From contig NC_088780.1 of the NCBI RefSeq assembly GCF_958450345.1, forward strand, positions 4,400,501 through 4,464,500: a stretch of 64,000 bases of DNA, in the 5' to 3' direction. The notes beneath the pieces were generated by a model. It had not been told where the DNA came from. It worked only from the letters and a program-made list of their open reading frames with translations, and did no database searches. Shown piece by piece: positions 39,600-51,600 of this stretch. This stretch comes from Calliphora vicina. Taxonomy: Eukaryota; Arthropoda; Insecta; Diptera; Calliphoridae. Numbering within the stretch: the stretch's first letter is position 1; the number at the start of each line of letters is the position of its first letter. Made by a program: the position numbers and the translations under genes.

Positions 39600-41245
39600 A
39601 TAAATAAAACAAAAAGTCGACTTTTTGACTTTTTTCGATTTTTGAACAGTCGAGTTTTCAATGCTTCCAGACCAAACTAAACTAGGGTTCTATAATTGAA
39701 ACAAAAATTCGACATTTTGACTTTTCTTGATTTTTTAACAGTCGACTTTACGACTTTTGCTAATTTTGTTAACTTATGAAAAATCAACGTTTATAAAGTT
39801 TTGCATAGTTTCAACTTTAATTAATCGACTTTTATCCTTTTAACTTTTAGTCATTTATGAAAAGTCGAAGTTTCGACTTTTTTACCAATTTTACTGTAAA
39901 AATACATTTAAAATTAAATTTGTCAAGGACTTTAAACCATTTAATTAATAGTTAAATAATTTTTTTATAATTTGACAAAGTCGACTTTACGCCTTTTTTA
40001 AACGAGGGTTAAAGGGGTAGTTAAATGTTTTATAATAACTTTCTTCGATTTTTGAATAGTCGGCTTTTCGACTTTTGTTAATTTATGAAAAGTAGACTTG
40101 ACTTTTGCATAATCGAAGTTTCGCCTTTTTTAATAGACTTTTATTCGTTTGACTTCAAATCCGGTTTGTTTAGTTAAAACATAAATTAAATATTTAAATA
40201 GTCCACATTTTCTAAAGTCACCGATTCGATTTGTGAACTTTCTTAGTCGACTTTTAGTCATTTATGAAAAGTCGAAGTTTCGACTTTTTTTTACCTATTT
40301 TACTGTAAAAATACAATTAGAATTAAATTTATCAGAGCTTTAAACCATTTAATCTGTCAAAGTCAACTTTACGACTTTTTTAAACAGGGTTCTTTAGTTA
40401 AATGTTTCATAATAACTTTCTTCGATTTTTGAATTTTCGACTTTTGTTAATTTATGAAAAGTAGACGTTTCTAATTTTTTATATTTCATATACTTTTGCA
40501 TAGTCGACTTTCAAGTTTTTGCATAATCGATGTATCGCCTTTTTTTAATCGACTTTTATCCGTTTGACTTCAAATCGGGTTTGTTTAGTTAAAACATAAA
40601 TTAAATTTTTAAATAGTTCACTTTTTCTAATATATGAAAAGTCGACGATTCGACTTGTGAACTTTCTTAGTCGACTTTTAGTCATTTATGAAAAGTCGAA
40701 GTTTAGACTTTTTTTACCTATTTTACTGTAAAAATACAATTAGAATTTAATTTATCAGAGCTTTAAACCATTTAATTAATAGTTAATTTTTTTTTATAAT
40801 CTGACAAAGTCGACTTTACGACTTTTTTAAACCGTATTCTTTAGTTAAATGTTAAATGTTTTATAATAACTTTCTTCGATTTTTTAATAGTCGGCTTTTC
40901 GACTTTTGTTAATTAATGAAAAGTAGACGTGACATTTGCATAATCGAAGTTTCGCCTTTTTTTAATCGTCTTTTATCCGTTTGACTTTAAATCCGGTTTG
41001 TTTAGTTAAAACATAAATTATATTTTTAAATAGTCCACTTTTTCTAATATATGAAAAGTCGACGATTCGATTTGTGAACTTTCTTAGTCGACTTTTAGTT
41101 AATTATGAAAAGTCGAAGTTTCGACTTTTTTACTGTAAAAATACAATAAAAATTAAATTTATCAGAGCTTTAAACCATTTAATTCATTTTTTAATAACCT
41201 GACAAAGTCGAATTTACGACCTTTTTCAGTTAGTCGACTTTTTTC
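39600..41245 (+). repeat. AAAGTCGACTTT-core satellite with ~410 bp higher-order unit
   Basis: The word GTCGACTTT and its complement AAAGTCGA recur throughout. From about 39.83 kb a large unit repeats: 'ttactgtaaaaatacaatta' occurs at 39891, 40300, 40723 and 41130, giving steps of about 409, 423 and 407 bp. Other landmarks keep the same order: 'agctttaaaccatttaatt', 'aactttcttcgattttt', 'tagttaaaacataaatta' and 'ttagtcatttatgaaaagtc'. About 3.5 units are present. Non-coding. Confidence 0.85.
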
Positions 41246-41249
41246 GATT

Positions 41250-42385
41250 TTCTTGAAAGTAAATTTATAGAACCATACAACCAACAAACATTGTTGAAAA
41301 TTTTGACGATCCATTAAGGTGAAACTGTATTTCATAATTTGCTCGAAATTGGGGATGCAAAACTCTTTTCCAAAAAATAATAGCAAATGCTGAAAATTAA
41401 TTTCAATAATTTTAAATTTATTAAAATTTTCTTCATAAATCAAACGATTAAACGAAATTTAAACACCGATGGCCACATTAATACTCACTCGCACACCCCA
41501 GTTAAAAACCACTCTCAACAACATTTTACGGTCGTTCGTATTAATCAAAGGTGGTGCAACAATAATAAAAAAAAAATTGTTAACAATTTCTGGCCGTAAC
41601 AATTTTCTTATCAACACCTTTTGGACTGCAACAGTTTAAAGGCTGCAGAAGAAGACGTTTTAAACATAAATGAGCTAAAGGTGATGAGATTTTTATGTAA
41701 ATTTTGTTCAAACGAACGACAATCAATATTTGAGACAAAGTTACAGACATTAAAAAACTTAAACAGCTAAATGAGTCAGGCCAGAGAGGTTGACGGTTTA
41801 ACAGACATTAAAAAGCAGGCGGCTTAAATCAATAAGACTAAAACTATAGACTAGACAAAATCGAGTTGGATTGGATTTTTTAATGAGCGGGACCCACCCG
41901 AAAGGTAATAAAATTTTATATATTTTTTTTGTTTTTTCAATTCTTACATAAAGAAGCTGAGTTACTGGCTGTAAAATGTTGTTTAATAAACAGCCTTCTC
42001 ACACAATAAGTGTTGTTTACTCTCATTAAGAAGAAAACTAGTAAAAAAAGTCATAATTGGAAACATGATGACAGATTCCAAATGCATTAAAATGGATATG
42101 CAGAGAGGGGAATTTCAATATAAAGTCTGGTATTATATAGAAAATATGTTTTAATTAATCAGTGTTAAGATCATTAACATTTGTAAACAAACTTTCAAAA
42201 CAAACCTTAAGTAGCTAAATATTATTGCATTAATTAAGAAGAAAGAGAAACAGAGAAATTTACATAATTTTTTTCTTAAGAACTTTCCCCTTCCTTAAGT
42301 ATCTAACTTAATAAGTTGTGAATTTAAAACTAGAATCCAATTGGTTTATATTTAAATATAGAATGTTATTATTATTAAAACTTAC
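41250..42385. other. Intronic or 3'-flanking AT-rich stretch
   Basis: This lies immediately left of the last visible exon of the coiled-coil gene and should be its next intron. No exon with matching phase and splice sites was found. Two frames at 41162-41443 (minus) and 41387-41599 (plus) lack motifs. Confidence 0.45.
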
Positions 42386-42685
42386 CTCAGAATTTTCAGC
42401 TTTTTTAATTAAATCCTTGTTTTTCGTTGTTGCTGTAGTTGTTTCTTTGGAAGATTCTTTATCTTTGGAAGATTCTTCGTTTTGTTTGTTGTTTGCAGCA
42501 TTTGTGAGGCTGCTCTTTGGTTTTTTATTATTTTGATTTATTTTTGCATTTGAATTCGTCGTTTTATTCGTTAGATTAGTATTATTAGTCGTTGCATTTC
42601 TGCTAGTGGTTTTAGAATTTTGTAAAATTTGTAAATCCTTTTTTAGTTGCCCAATATTACGTTCTTTAGTTTTTATTTCCTCCAG
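42386..42685 (-). CDS. Coiled-coil protein gene, coding exon 4 (100 codons)
   Basis: Acceptor 'tatacttacag' ends at 42686; donor GAG|GTAAGT starts at 42385; phase 0 at both ends. It opens LEEIKTKERNIGQLKKDLQI (coiled coil). It then runs through Asn/Thr repeats, 'NQNNKKPKSSLTNAANN' and a doubled 'ESSKDK/ESSKET' to KNKDLIKKAENSE. The low-complexity middle suggests a flexible linker. The exon is open through all 100 codons in a region where minus-strand frames are otherwise short. Confidence 0.82.
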
Positions 42686-45600
42686 CTGTAAGTATAGATC
42701 AAATAAAACAATTCATTAAATACATATTTAATTAATGAAAATACCTAAAAATGTTTATGAATTATTCAAAATTATACCCAGAAATAAGTTTTATTTTTTT
42801 GCAAAACAAAAAAAAGCTTTTTCGAAATTTTGTTTAAAGTTTTATTGTGAATAACATTAAAATTGTAGAAGAAAGCTTTTTGTGAAAAAGTTTATTTTCT
42901 AAAAAGATTTATTTGTGAAAAAAGTTTTTTGTACATAATTAAAAAAGCTTTTTAATTTTTTTTTAAATCAAAAAAGTTTGTTTTCAAAAGTTTTTGTTAT
43001 TCAACACCGTGCTCTTCCAAGCTTTGAAGTTTAATTTGTGAAAAAATTATTTTTATAATTTGTTTAAGCTTTATTGTGAAAAACATTTACATAATTATAC
43101 AAAAATCTGTTGGAACATTCCAAAAAGCTTTTTGCAAAAAAATTTATTTGTGTAAAGAAATGTTTAACAAAATTAAATGAAAGCTTTTTTAACAAAATAT
43201 ATATTTACTTTTCCACTTTTAAATTTAAAAAAAATTTTTTTTATATATTTTATAAAAAAACGTTAAATTTTTTGAGAAAAAGCTTATTTTCAAAAAGTTT
43301 TTATATGTGAAATAGCCTTTTCAACAAAATGATAAAATTATTTCCCAAATAAAAAAAATTAAGTTCAATTTGTGATAAAAAGCTTTTTTGTGTATAAAGC
43401 TTTTTTGTATTTTTTAAATTTATTATTAAAAAAAAAGTTTTTTTTTAATATTTATTTTAGACAAAACTATTACAAAGGCTTTTTTATCAAATTAAAATTA
43501 ATTTTTTAACAAAAAAGCTTCTTTGTCATACATATATCAAAAAAAAGCTTTTTTAAAAAAATCTATTTTGTAATTTTCTTTTAGTTTAATTGTAAAAAAA
43601 ACATTCCCTTTGCTTTTTGTAAACACTAGAAAAGCTTTAACTTTGAAAAAAACTAAGTAACTTTTCCAGTTTTTATAAAACAAAAGTTTAATTTTTCTTC
43701 TAAAACAAAAAGTTTAATTTTTGAAAAAAAGCTTTTTTATAATTTTTTTTTCAATTTTATTATGAACAACTCTTTGTGTAATGTTTTTTGCAAAAAATGG
43801 TTATTTTTGAAAAATATTAATTTGTGAAAAAAGAATTTTTTATGAAAAAGCTTTTTTAACAAATTTAAAAAAGCTTTGTTCACAAAAAAAGTTATTTTAA
43901 GTTTTATTTTGAAAAATATTTAATTGTACTAAAAAGCTTATTGTGAACATTAAAAAAAAGCTTTATTTTTGAAATAGATTTATTTGTGAAAAAAAATTAA
44001 AAAAAAGTTTTTTGTTAACAAAAAAGTTATTTATTTTTTTGTAAAAACAAAAAAAAATATTTGTGAATTTTTAAGAAATTTATAAATTATTGGAAGATTA
44101 AAAAAAAAGCTTTCTTTAAAAATTTAAAAAAAAATGGAAATTTTAAAATTTTTTTTTTAAATCTTTTTAACAAAAACCTTTTTGAAATAAAGCTTTTTTA
44201 ATGATTTATTTTTTTAACAAATTAAAAAAGCTTTTAACACAAAAGATACTTTTTCCATTTTTGTTTTAGTTTTTAGGAAAGATTTTAAAATCTTTAAGAA
44301 ATCTTCCAATAATTTATAATTTATTTAAAGTAGAAACATTTTCCTGAAAGCGGTTATAAAATATCTCTACTTTATTGGTGAAAAAAGCTTTTTAGTGAAT
44401 AGTTTAATTGTGAAAAAAAATCCTTTCTAAATGTGAATTTCCTAAAAACTAATATTTTTGTATATAAATACTTATGTATGTAAATAATTCAATTCCACAT
44501 AAAAAGTATTAACAAATCACGTCTTTGAAAAACTTAATTAATTATGTACTTCAATTTTATAATTAACAAATTTATGACTCGCATAATTGTCTGCAAGGTA
44601 AAATAATTATTTTGTTATGGTTTTTAAATTAAACGTATTTTTCTTTATTTTTATTATTTTTTTTATTTTAAACTAAAACATACATAATATAAATTCAAGC
44701 ATATGCCTGCCTAAACGTGTGCTGTAAAACCACAAAATCGTGGGAAGTTTTTATGCAATTTGGCCTAAAGGCTGCAAAACGCACACACTCTTTCAAAACC
44801 ATATAAATAAAATAGATCTCTCAGCTCTTTTACCAAAAACGCACAATTTTTAAGCATAAAACATTCAAAACACTATTAAATAACTAAATAATGTGTCTTT
44901 TTTTTTGTGGTAACTCGGCAAAAAAAAATAAAATAAAAAACCCGCTTAAATAGCAGCCGCATAAACATTCTCCTTTGGCCGGTTCGCCACATGCAGCCAG
45001 TTTTAAATACCGCTTATGATTTTGTACAAAAAAAAGACAAATAATAATTTTAAAACAACAAAATGTTGGTCAACTTAAGAAAACCGAAAAGTTGTGTTCA
45101 GAAAAAACATAACGAATACCGAATGCCAAATTAAAATTTATGGCTAAATTTAATAAACTAAATGACATGTGCTAAAATTATTTAAAACAAACTGCACAAC
45201 GCACACTTGCAGTTTTCTTATTTTGGTAAAGATTTCAAATTATTTATTACTTATTAAAAAAAAAAACAAAAATTTAAGTTCAAATTTAACGAATTTTTTT
45301 AAGAAAGAAAAAAAGTTCATTGACTTGTCCAAATTTTAATGCTAAAGTTTAGTTGTTTTTTATGGTCGGTATTTGACGGCTTCCTGTTACACCTTTTCAT
45401 TTAGTACGAGAAAACAATCCCTTTGGCTGCATGCCTGTGTGTCTGACAGTCTGCTCTCTAATCGCATTTCTACACAACATCCACCAAAACCCGGTGATTA
45501 CCAAATAACAGCAATCGAACATATTTGCACGCGTACACTTGGAGAAATGGTGTGAGAGAATTCAGTAAATTAGAAAATCCAAAAAAGTTTGCTTTACTTA

Positions 45601-48600
45601 ACATTTAATGTTCAATTTATTATATAACACGCCTCTAAAATGTCCATTATTAAACGTTTACTATATAAATGAAGACAAAATATCAATATGCCTTTGCTGG
45701 TTGAGCTTTCAAAATAATGGGAGCAGATAATGCTCAGTATGCCTCATAAAATTACTGTCAAATAGTCCTTAGAATTACTAATTATGCTCTGTAAACTCAA
45801 ATACATATACTTATTTTAGACAAGTTGAATGCATCTCAATTAATTTATATTTTGTTTTATTTTTAGTGTATGTCTGCACATTGGCCTTAGGCTTCCAAAA
45901 ATAATATTAATGTTCATTCATTCATTCATTTTTTGCCACACTAAAATCTACCAAAAGAATATATGAATGACCGAGCGAACCAGTTTCAAATAATAAACAA
46001 ATACAAGCCTCTACAAGATAAGACTTGCCGAAGAACATTTATGAATGAGTCACAACAAATTTAAAGGATTCAAATTGCAAAAATATTTTCTCACGCATTT
46101 TGCTAAGAAATGTTAACAAAATGCTTAAAATGTTAACATACTTTAAAAAATGGGAATAATTACCAAACAAATTTTAGACAAATGTGTAAACATGACTTTT
46201 ATTTAAGTGGTTTTTGAATTAGTTGGTAAATAGAAAATCTTTGATACAATATTTTAAATAAAATACAATAAGGAAGCTACAGCAGGCATCAGAAGAGAAG
46301 ATTTTTACTGAGAAGCAGTAAGAATTTTGATATTTAATAACATTTTCAAAATTCTTATTCTTAATTTTGAAAAATTTTGTTAAACCAATTATTTTAGAGT
46401 ACAAAAGACAATTTTAAATATTTTTATAAACAAAATTTAAAATTTTTGTTTTCAAAACTGTTTTTGAAAATTAAAAAAAAAAATTTCGAAACTGTTTTTT
46501 TAATTTTTTATTTTTAAATTTATTAGTGAAAAAACGTATGACAAAAATATTTTTGGTTAAAAATAATTCGGTTTAAAATTTGTTTTTCCCGACAAAAATA
46601 TTTTTGGGTAAAAAAAATTCGGTATAAAATTTGTTTTTCCTGATTTTTATCCATTGTAGGTCCAAATTACTATAGTCTTATATACATCGTTGCAATGGAC
46701 TTTGGAATATCTATCATTAGATATCCATATTGTCTATATTAATGACTTAATAATCCAGATATATGTAGAGGTTTTTCCTTATATCTCAGCCATTTGTTCG
46801 CCGATTTCTCGAATTTAAATATCAACTAAGCCGGGTGAATTCCCGATATATTGATGTATCAATCATTTTAGTTAGTTTTTTGAGGGCTACGGAAAGTTGA
46901 TTTCAACATACAGACGGACATGGCTATATCGACTTCCCTATCTATAACGATCCAGAATATATATATGATTTGTGCGTCGCAAATGAAAAATGTAGAAATT
47001 ACTAACGGAATGAGAAACTTATATAGAGCCTTGCTACTCATGGTGAAGGGTATAATTAGTGGATTTTATCAATAGAACAAATTTGTTTTAATAAAAATGA
47101 TTTCATTATATTGCGGCTTAGATCAAAACTATTTGAAATTCGGATCAAAATATCATAAAATTAAATCTTGTATTGTGGAGGTCAAAGGTCAATATTTTAT
47201 CAATTTTAAAAATACGGCCAAACCTTCTTGATAACCAAACTTGATAAAAAAATATGCACATATACAAATATTTGCAAAATTAAATTTTTGTTATAGATTA
47301 TGTTAAGAAAATTTTATAATTAACCACAAAAATCTTGTGCACCAGTTTCATTAAATTTCATTTCACTTTTTATATAAATTTTAATCTTTATGAAATACTT
47401 TTCGTTATATTTTTTATATGAACAATGTTCAAACGTTGACCTTTAACCCCAAAAGTTATGTATTTTTAACAAATTCTAGCGAAACTTTAACTGAATTGAC
47501 CGCAAATTTTTTCAATCTTTAAATTGATGGAAATAATTCCAAAATTCACTATTTATTATGGATTTTTTAAAAGAATATTTCATAATTAATGACTTTAGAG
47601 TCAAAGATATCAAAAAAAAAGAATGTTGGTGTGATTTTGGATCCAGTTGCATTAAAGGGTTAAATTTTTTATTTTTCACTTTTAATATAAATTTTATATT
47701 TTTATGAAAATTCACAAATGTTTTAATATTTGACCTTTGATCCCAAAATGTTGGTATTTTTTCAATTGATTTTTATCCTTTATTAACATTTTATTTTATT
47801 CAAAATTAAAATTAGATTAAATCTAATAAACATTGCAAAATTAACTAATTATTGTTGACTTTTTTTGAAAGAAAATTTTATAATTAACCAGTTTAGAATC
47901 AAAAATGTTGGGGTAATTTTAGCTTCAATTGCATTAAAGGATTTATTACTATTTTTTTACTTTCAATATAAAATTTAAACTCTAATTATGTTCGTTATAT
48001 ATATTATGAAGACTCCGAAAATATATATAACCTTTGACCCCAAAATGTTTGTGTTTTTAACCGATTTTTGTGAAACTGAATGAAATTTGAATCGAAATTA
48101 ACCAGTAACGAAATAGACACCATATTTTTTTAATCTTATGCATACTTTGGGGTTATATTGGCTGCAGTTGCATTCAAGGGTTAATTTTCAATTTGTTTAC
48201 TTCTTACCATTATTATACCCTTCACCATTAGTGAAAATTCCTTTTGTAATTTCTACATTTTTAATTTGCGATCCCACAAAGTATATATCGTTATCTTAAT
48301 ATAGAAAAGCCCTAACTCGTGATTTTTTTAAGTCGAGATTTTTTTTGTCCAAATATGATATATAGCGAAATTGTACTTGAATTCAAATATAACGATTTTA
48401 ACGGCTGATTTAAAGTTGCATAATGCTATTTGAAAGCAATGCCTCTCAAACTGTAACATATCTGTGGGCATTATTAACATTAAATAAAAGCTTTGAGTTG
48501 ATCATTGATCGTAAGTATGGCAACGCTGAATGTTTGCTGCGACTCGTATATTCGAATTCGTTGACAGTTAAAGAACATTGTAGAAAGTTCACCAGAGATG

Positions 48601-51600
48601 GCGTGTGCTCTAGGCTTCGAATATACGAGCTTTGACAGTTAAAGAACAATCTAGAGTGCAGATGGCAGTGTTATAAATAGTGGCAGAGGTTGCAGTCGTT
48701 AGTGAGTTTATCAGATACGCTATTCGAATAAACATCAACTGAGTGCCTTAAAGTGTGCTGTATTTTTCAAGTAAATTCGTGTATATTTTAAAGTGTGTCT
48801 GTATTTCTGGGAATTTAAAAACGTGTATAAAAAAAACACTGAGTGGCTATTTAATGCTGTTGTTGTACATTTTAAATAAATAAAGAGTTGTTGCAATTTC
48901 CAAACTACTAAACGGCTTTTATTTGCAATCAAAAGTATCCGATTTATTTAAAGGAAATAAACCAACGTTTTGAAAAGGTTAAAATGTAACGATATATTCT
49001 GGATCGTTAAGCTGAGTCGATATAGCCATGTCCGTCTGTATGTTGAAATAAACTTATATACATGATTTATACATCAATACGTATATCCGCTATAGACCCG
49101 GTTCGGTTGCTAGTTAAATCGAGGAAATAGGCTAACAAATGGCTGAGATATAAGGAAAAACCCAGGACAACCTCGATTTTTTACCTATTTTTGATCTTTA
49201 TATGGATTACAAAGTCATTAATATAGACAATATGGATATCTAATGATAGAATTTTCAAAGACATTAGCGACGTATATAATGCCATAGTAAATCTGACCTA
49301 CAATGGGTCAACATTTTTTATCATTAAATTTTTGTCTCTAAAAAATTAAAAAAAAATTTTAAAATTAAAAAAAAATGTTGGGCATACAATTTTATTTTTT
49401 ATAACCCCCAGTAACACGAAGTCTGGTTGTGTATTAACTAATAGTTAAACTGACAGTTTTCATACAAAAATATTTTTAAACGACAGTATAACTATTAGTT
49501 AGGCCATAACCAGGGTTCGTGTTCATGGGGGTAAAAAATTCAAACAAAACAAATTTTGAAATGAAAATAAATAAATTTTGTTTTGTTTTACCTAAAAATA
49601 TTTAGAATTTTTATTTTAAATTATAATTTGGTGAAGTGTATACAAGATTCGGCATAGCTGAAATATAAATAAATATTGTATTTGGTGTACATACGATATT
49701 TTGATTCAAATTATCGTTGATATTATTTAAAACAATATTAAACATATTTTTAAAATTAACATTAAAATTTTTAATAATTTTATATCGAAATTATCAAACA
49801 AATTTTTTGAGGTCAGTAAAAAATTTTTGAAATGCTTTTTGTTATATTTTCATTAATAATTTAAACTTTGTCCGCGAAGAAAATGTGAAAAAATTGCGAA
49901 ATATTGATTTTTGTATTTATATGAATTTTCTAAACAGAGTAAAAAATATTCTTTACGAGTTCATTAAGAATATCTTCTTAACAGTACTCAAATTGCATCT
50001 TTCAATATGGCGAAATTAAAAGAAACGAATATTAAAAATAACATGAACGGACATGCTTATAGTTAATAGCAAATCGTTTTAAGGTTATATATAAATTGGT
50101 TTGAAAGTATCAAATGAATCGGAGAAATTCTACGGTACTTTTGTATTTTCGCTCTTGTAAACAAATTTTCAAACTTCACAGCCGATCTGAGACGGGTTAA
50201 CTAAGTTCGATTATACTATGTAATTATTTTCCAGAATGTATTTTTAGGTTTGAAGAAACTTTGCTTTTTTTCCTTTTTCAGCAGGCTGTTTATTTTCCCC
50301 ACACGATTTTAAAAAATATAGGGGAACTAAACATTTGTATCATCTCTCAGCTGTCATGACATGTCATCTGTCAAAATGTGTTGAAATAATAAATCTCAAA
50401 ACTCAAGTATTAAAGTATGTTCAATAATAAAAAAATACAAATAATAAAACTAAAAAAACTTACCAATCGTGATATTTCATTTTTGGCAGATTTTTGTATT
50501 TGAGTCAATCGGATTTCATAAGAATCTTTTAATTCGCGTATATCAGCTGCTTTACGTCTATCAGCGTCGCAATTAATCTGTAAAAAGTCATTACAACGCA
50601 AATTGGTTTCAAATGATTGACTTGAATTCCCACATTAATGCAATTTAATTTGGGGGGAATGAGGACGTACACAAACACTTGTTAAATTTTAAATTTCAAA
50701 AGAACGGCCAAATTCAGTTTTTAACTTACATACATGCAAAATTAGTTGAAAACAATTTACAATAGCTTTGGAAAATATTAATATTAGTAGTGAGGCAAGA
50801 TTTTTATTTATTATAGTTAACTTATATTCAACTTAAGCAAGAAAAGGAAACAAACACTCCCTCTTTCCAAACACACAACTGATCCTGATAATGTCATTTG
50901 CCAGTGAAATATTACAAAGAAAGCAACATGTTGTTGCCTACAAAATGTGAGTGAGAGAGAGAGAGAGTAAGTGAAAATTGAATTTTTTTAATGGAAACAA
51001 ACAAACTTGAAAAGAAAACAAAAGTAAATTCATTAATAAAATTAATGATTGGCAACCAGTGATAAGAGCGGCCAATGATGGTTTATACACTTTGAATGAT
51101 AGCTGGTCATTACCGTGTCATCATCCCTTTTTATTGCTATAAAACATTGAGGACTCTGCATTATGAAAACAGTTGCGGTTGTTTAATTATAGTGAAAATG
51201 TGGCGGTATTATTTGGTCGCTGTTATCATCTGCTGTGACACTTCCTTGAGTGCTGCGAACAGTACTGGCGACGGCAGTCTTACGATACCCTCTCACTTTA
51301 AGAGCAAAGTAAAGCTAATTGACTACACGAGCCGCATATTTTGCAATTCTCAAGTGAAAGTGGTAAATGTTTATTTCGAAAATGAAACTTCATTAAGTTA
51401 TCCTGGACAAATATTAAAAGTGCTTAATGATTGTGGCGTTTCGCATATTTCCTTTAGGTAAGTAAGTTATGAAACATGCAGATGCACTCTGGTTTTGAAT
51501 GGAAATTCCCAATGCACAAATTATTGCTTATGAATTTTAAAGGAATTTGTGAAAACAAAAGATTTAAAACTAAATTTCGAATACAAAATTCTATCAACAT

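Larger units (their letters stand above)
48225..49670 (-). repeat. Dispersed repeat R1, copy d, interrupted twice
   Basis: The left part (48225-48287) is the reversed R1 terminus ('tatacccttcaccattagtg', 'cccacaaagtatata'). After a 705 bp insert it resumes at 48993 ('tatattctggatcgtta', 'atatagccatgtccg') through 'agatataaggaaaaacccag' to 'aatgggtcaac'. After a 129 bp MITE it closes at 49630-49665 with 'ttggtgaagtgtatacaaga' followed by 'ttcggcatagctgaa', the reversed left terminus. It is the only copy showing both ends. Confidence 0.8.

Noticed and set aside
45373..45555. 60-codon plus-strand frame in a less AT-rich island
   Set aside because: No motif, no neighbouring exon in phase and no Kozak or splice evidence; more likely regulatory or chance.
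51096..51197. Upstream in-frame ATG extending the IR by 34 residues
   Set aside because: It lies upstream of the TATAAAA/Inr pair and would bury the signal peptide; the start at 51198 gives a normal secretory N-terminus.
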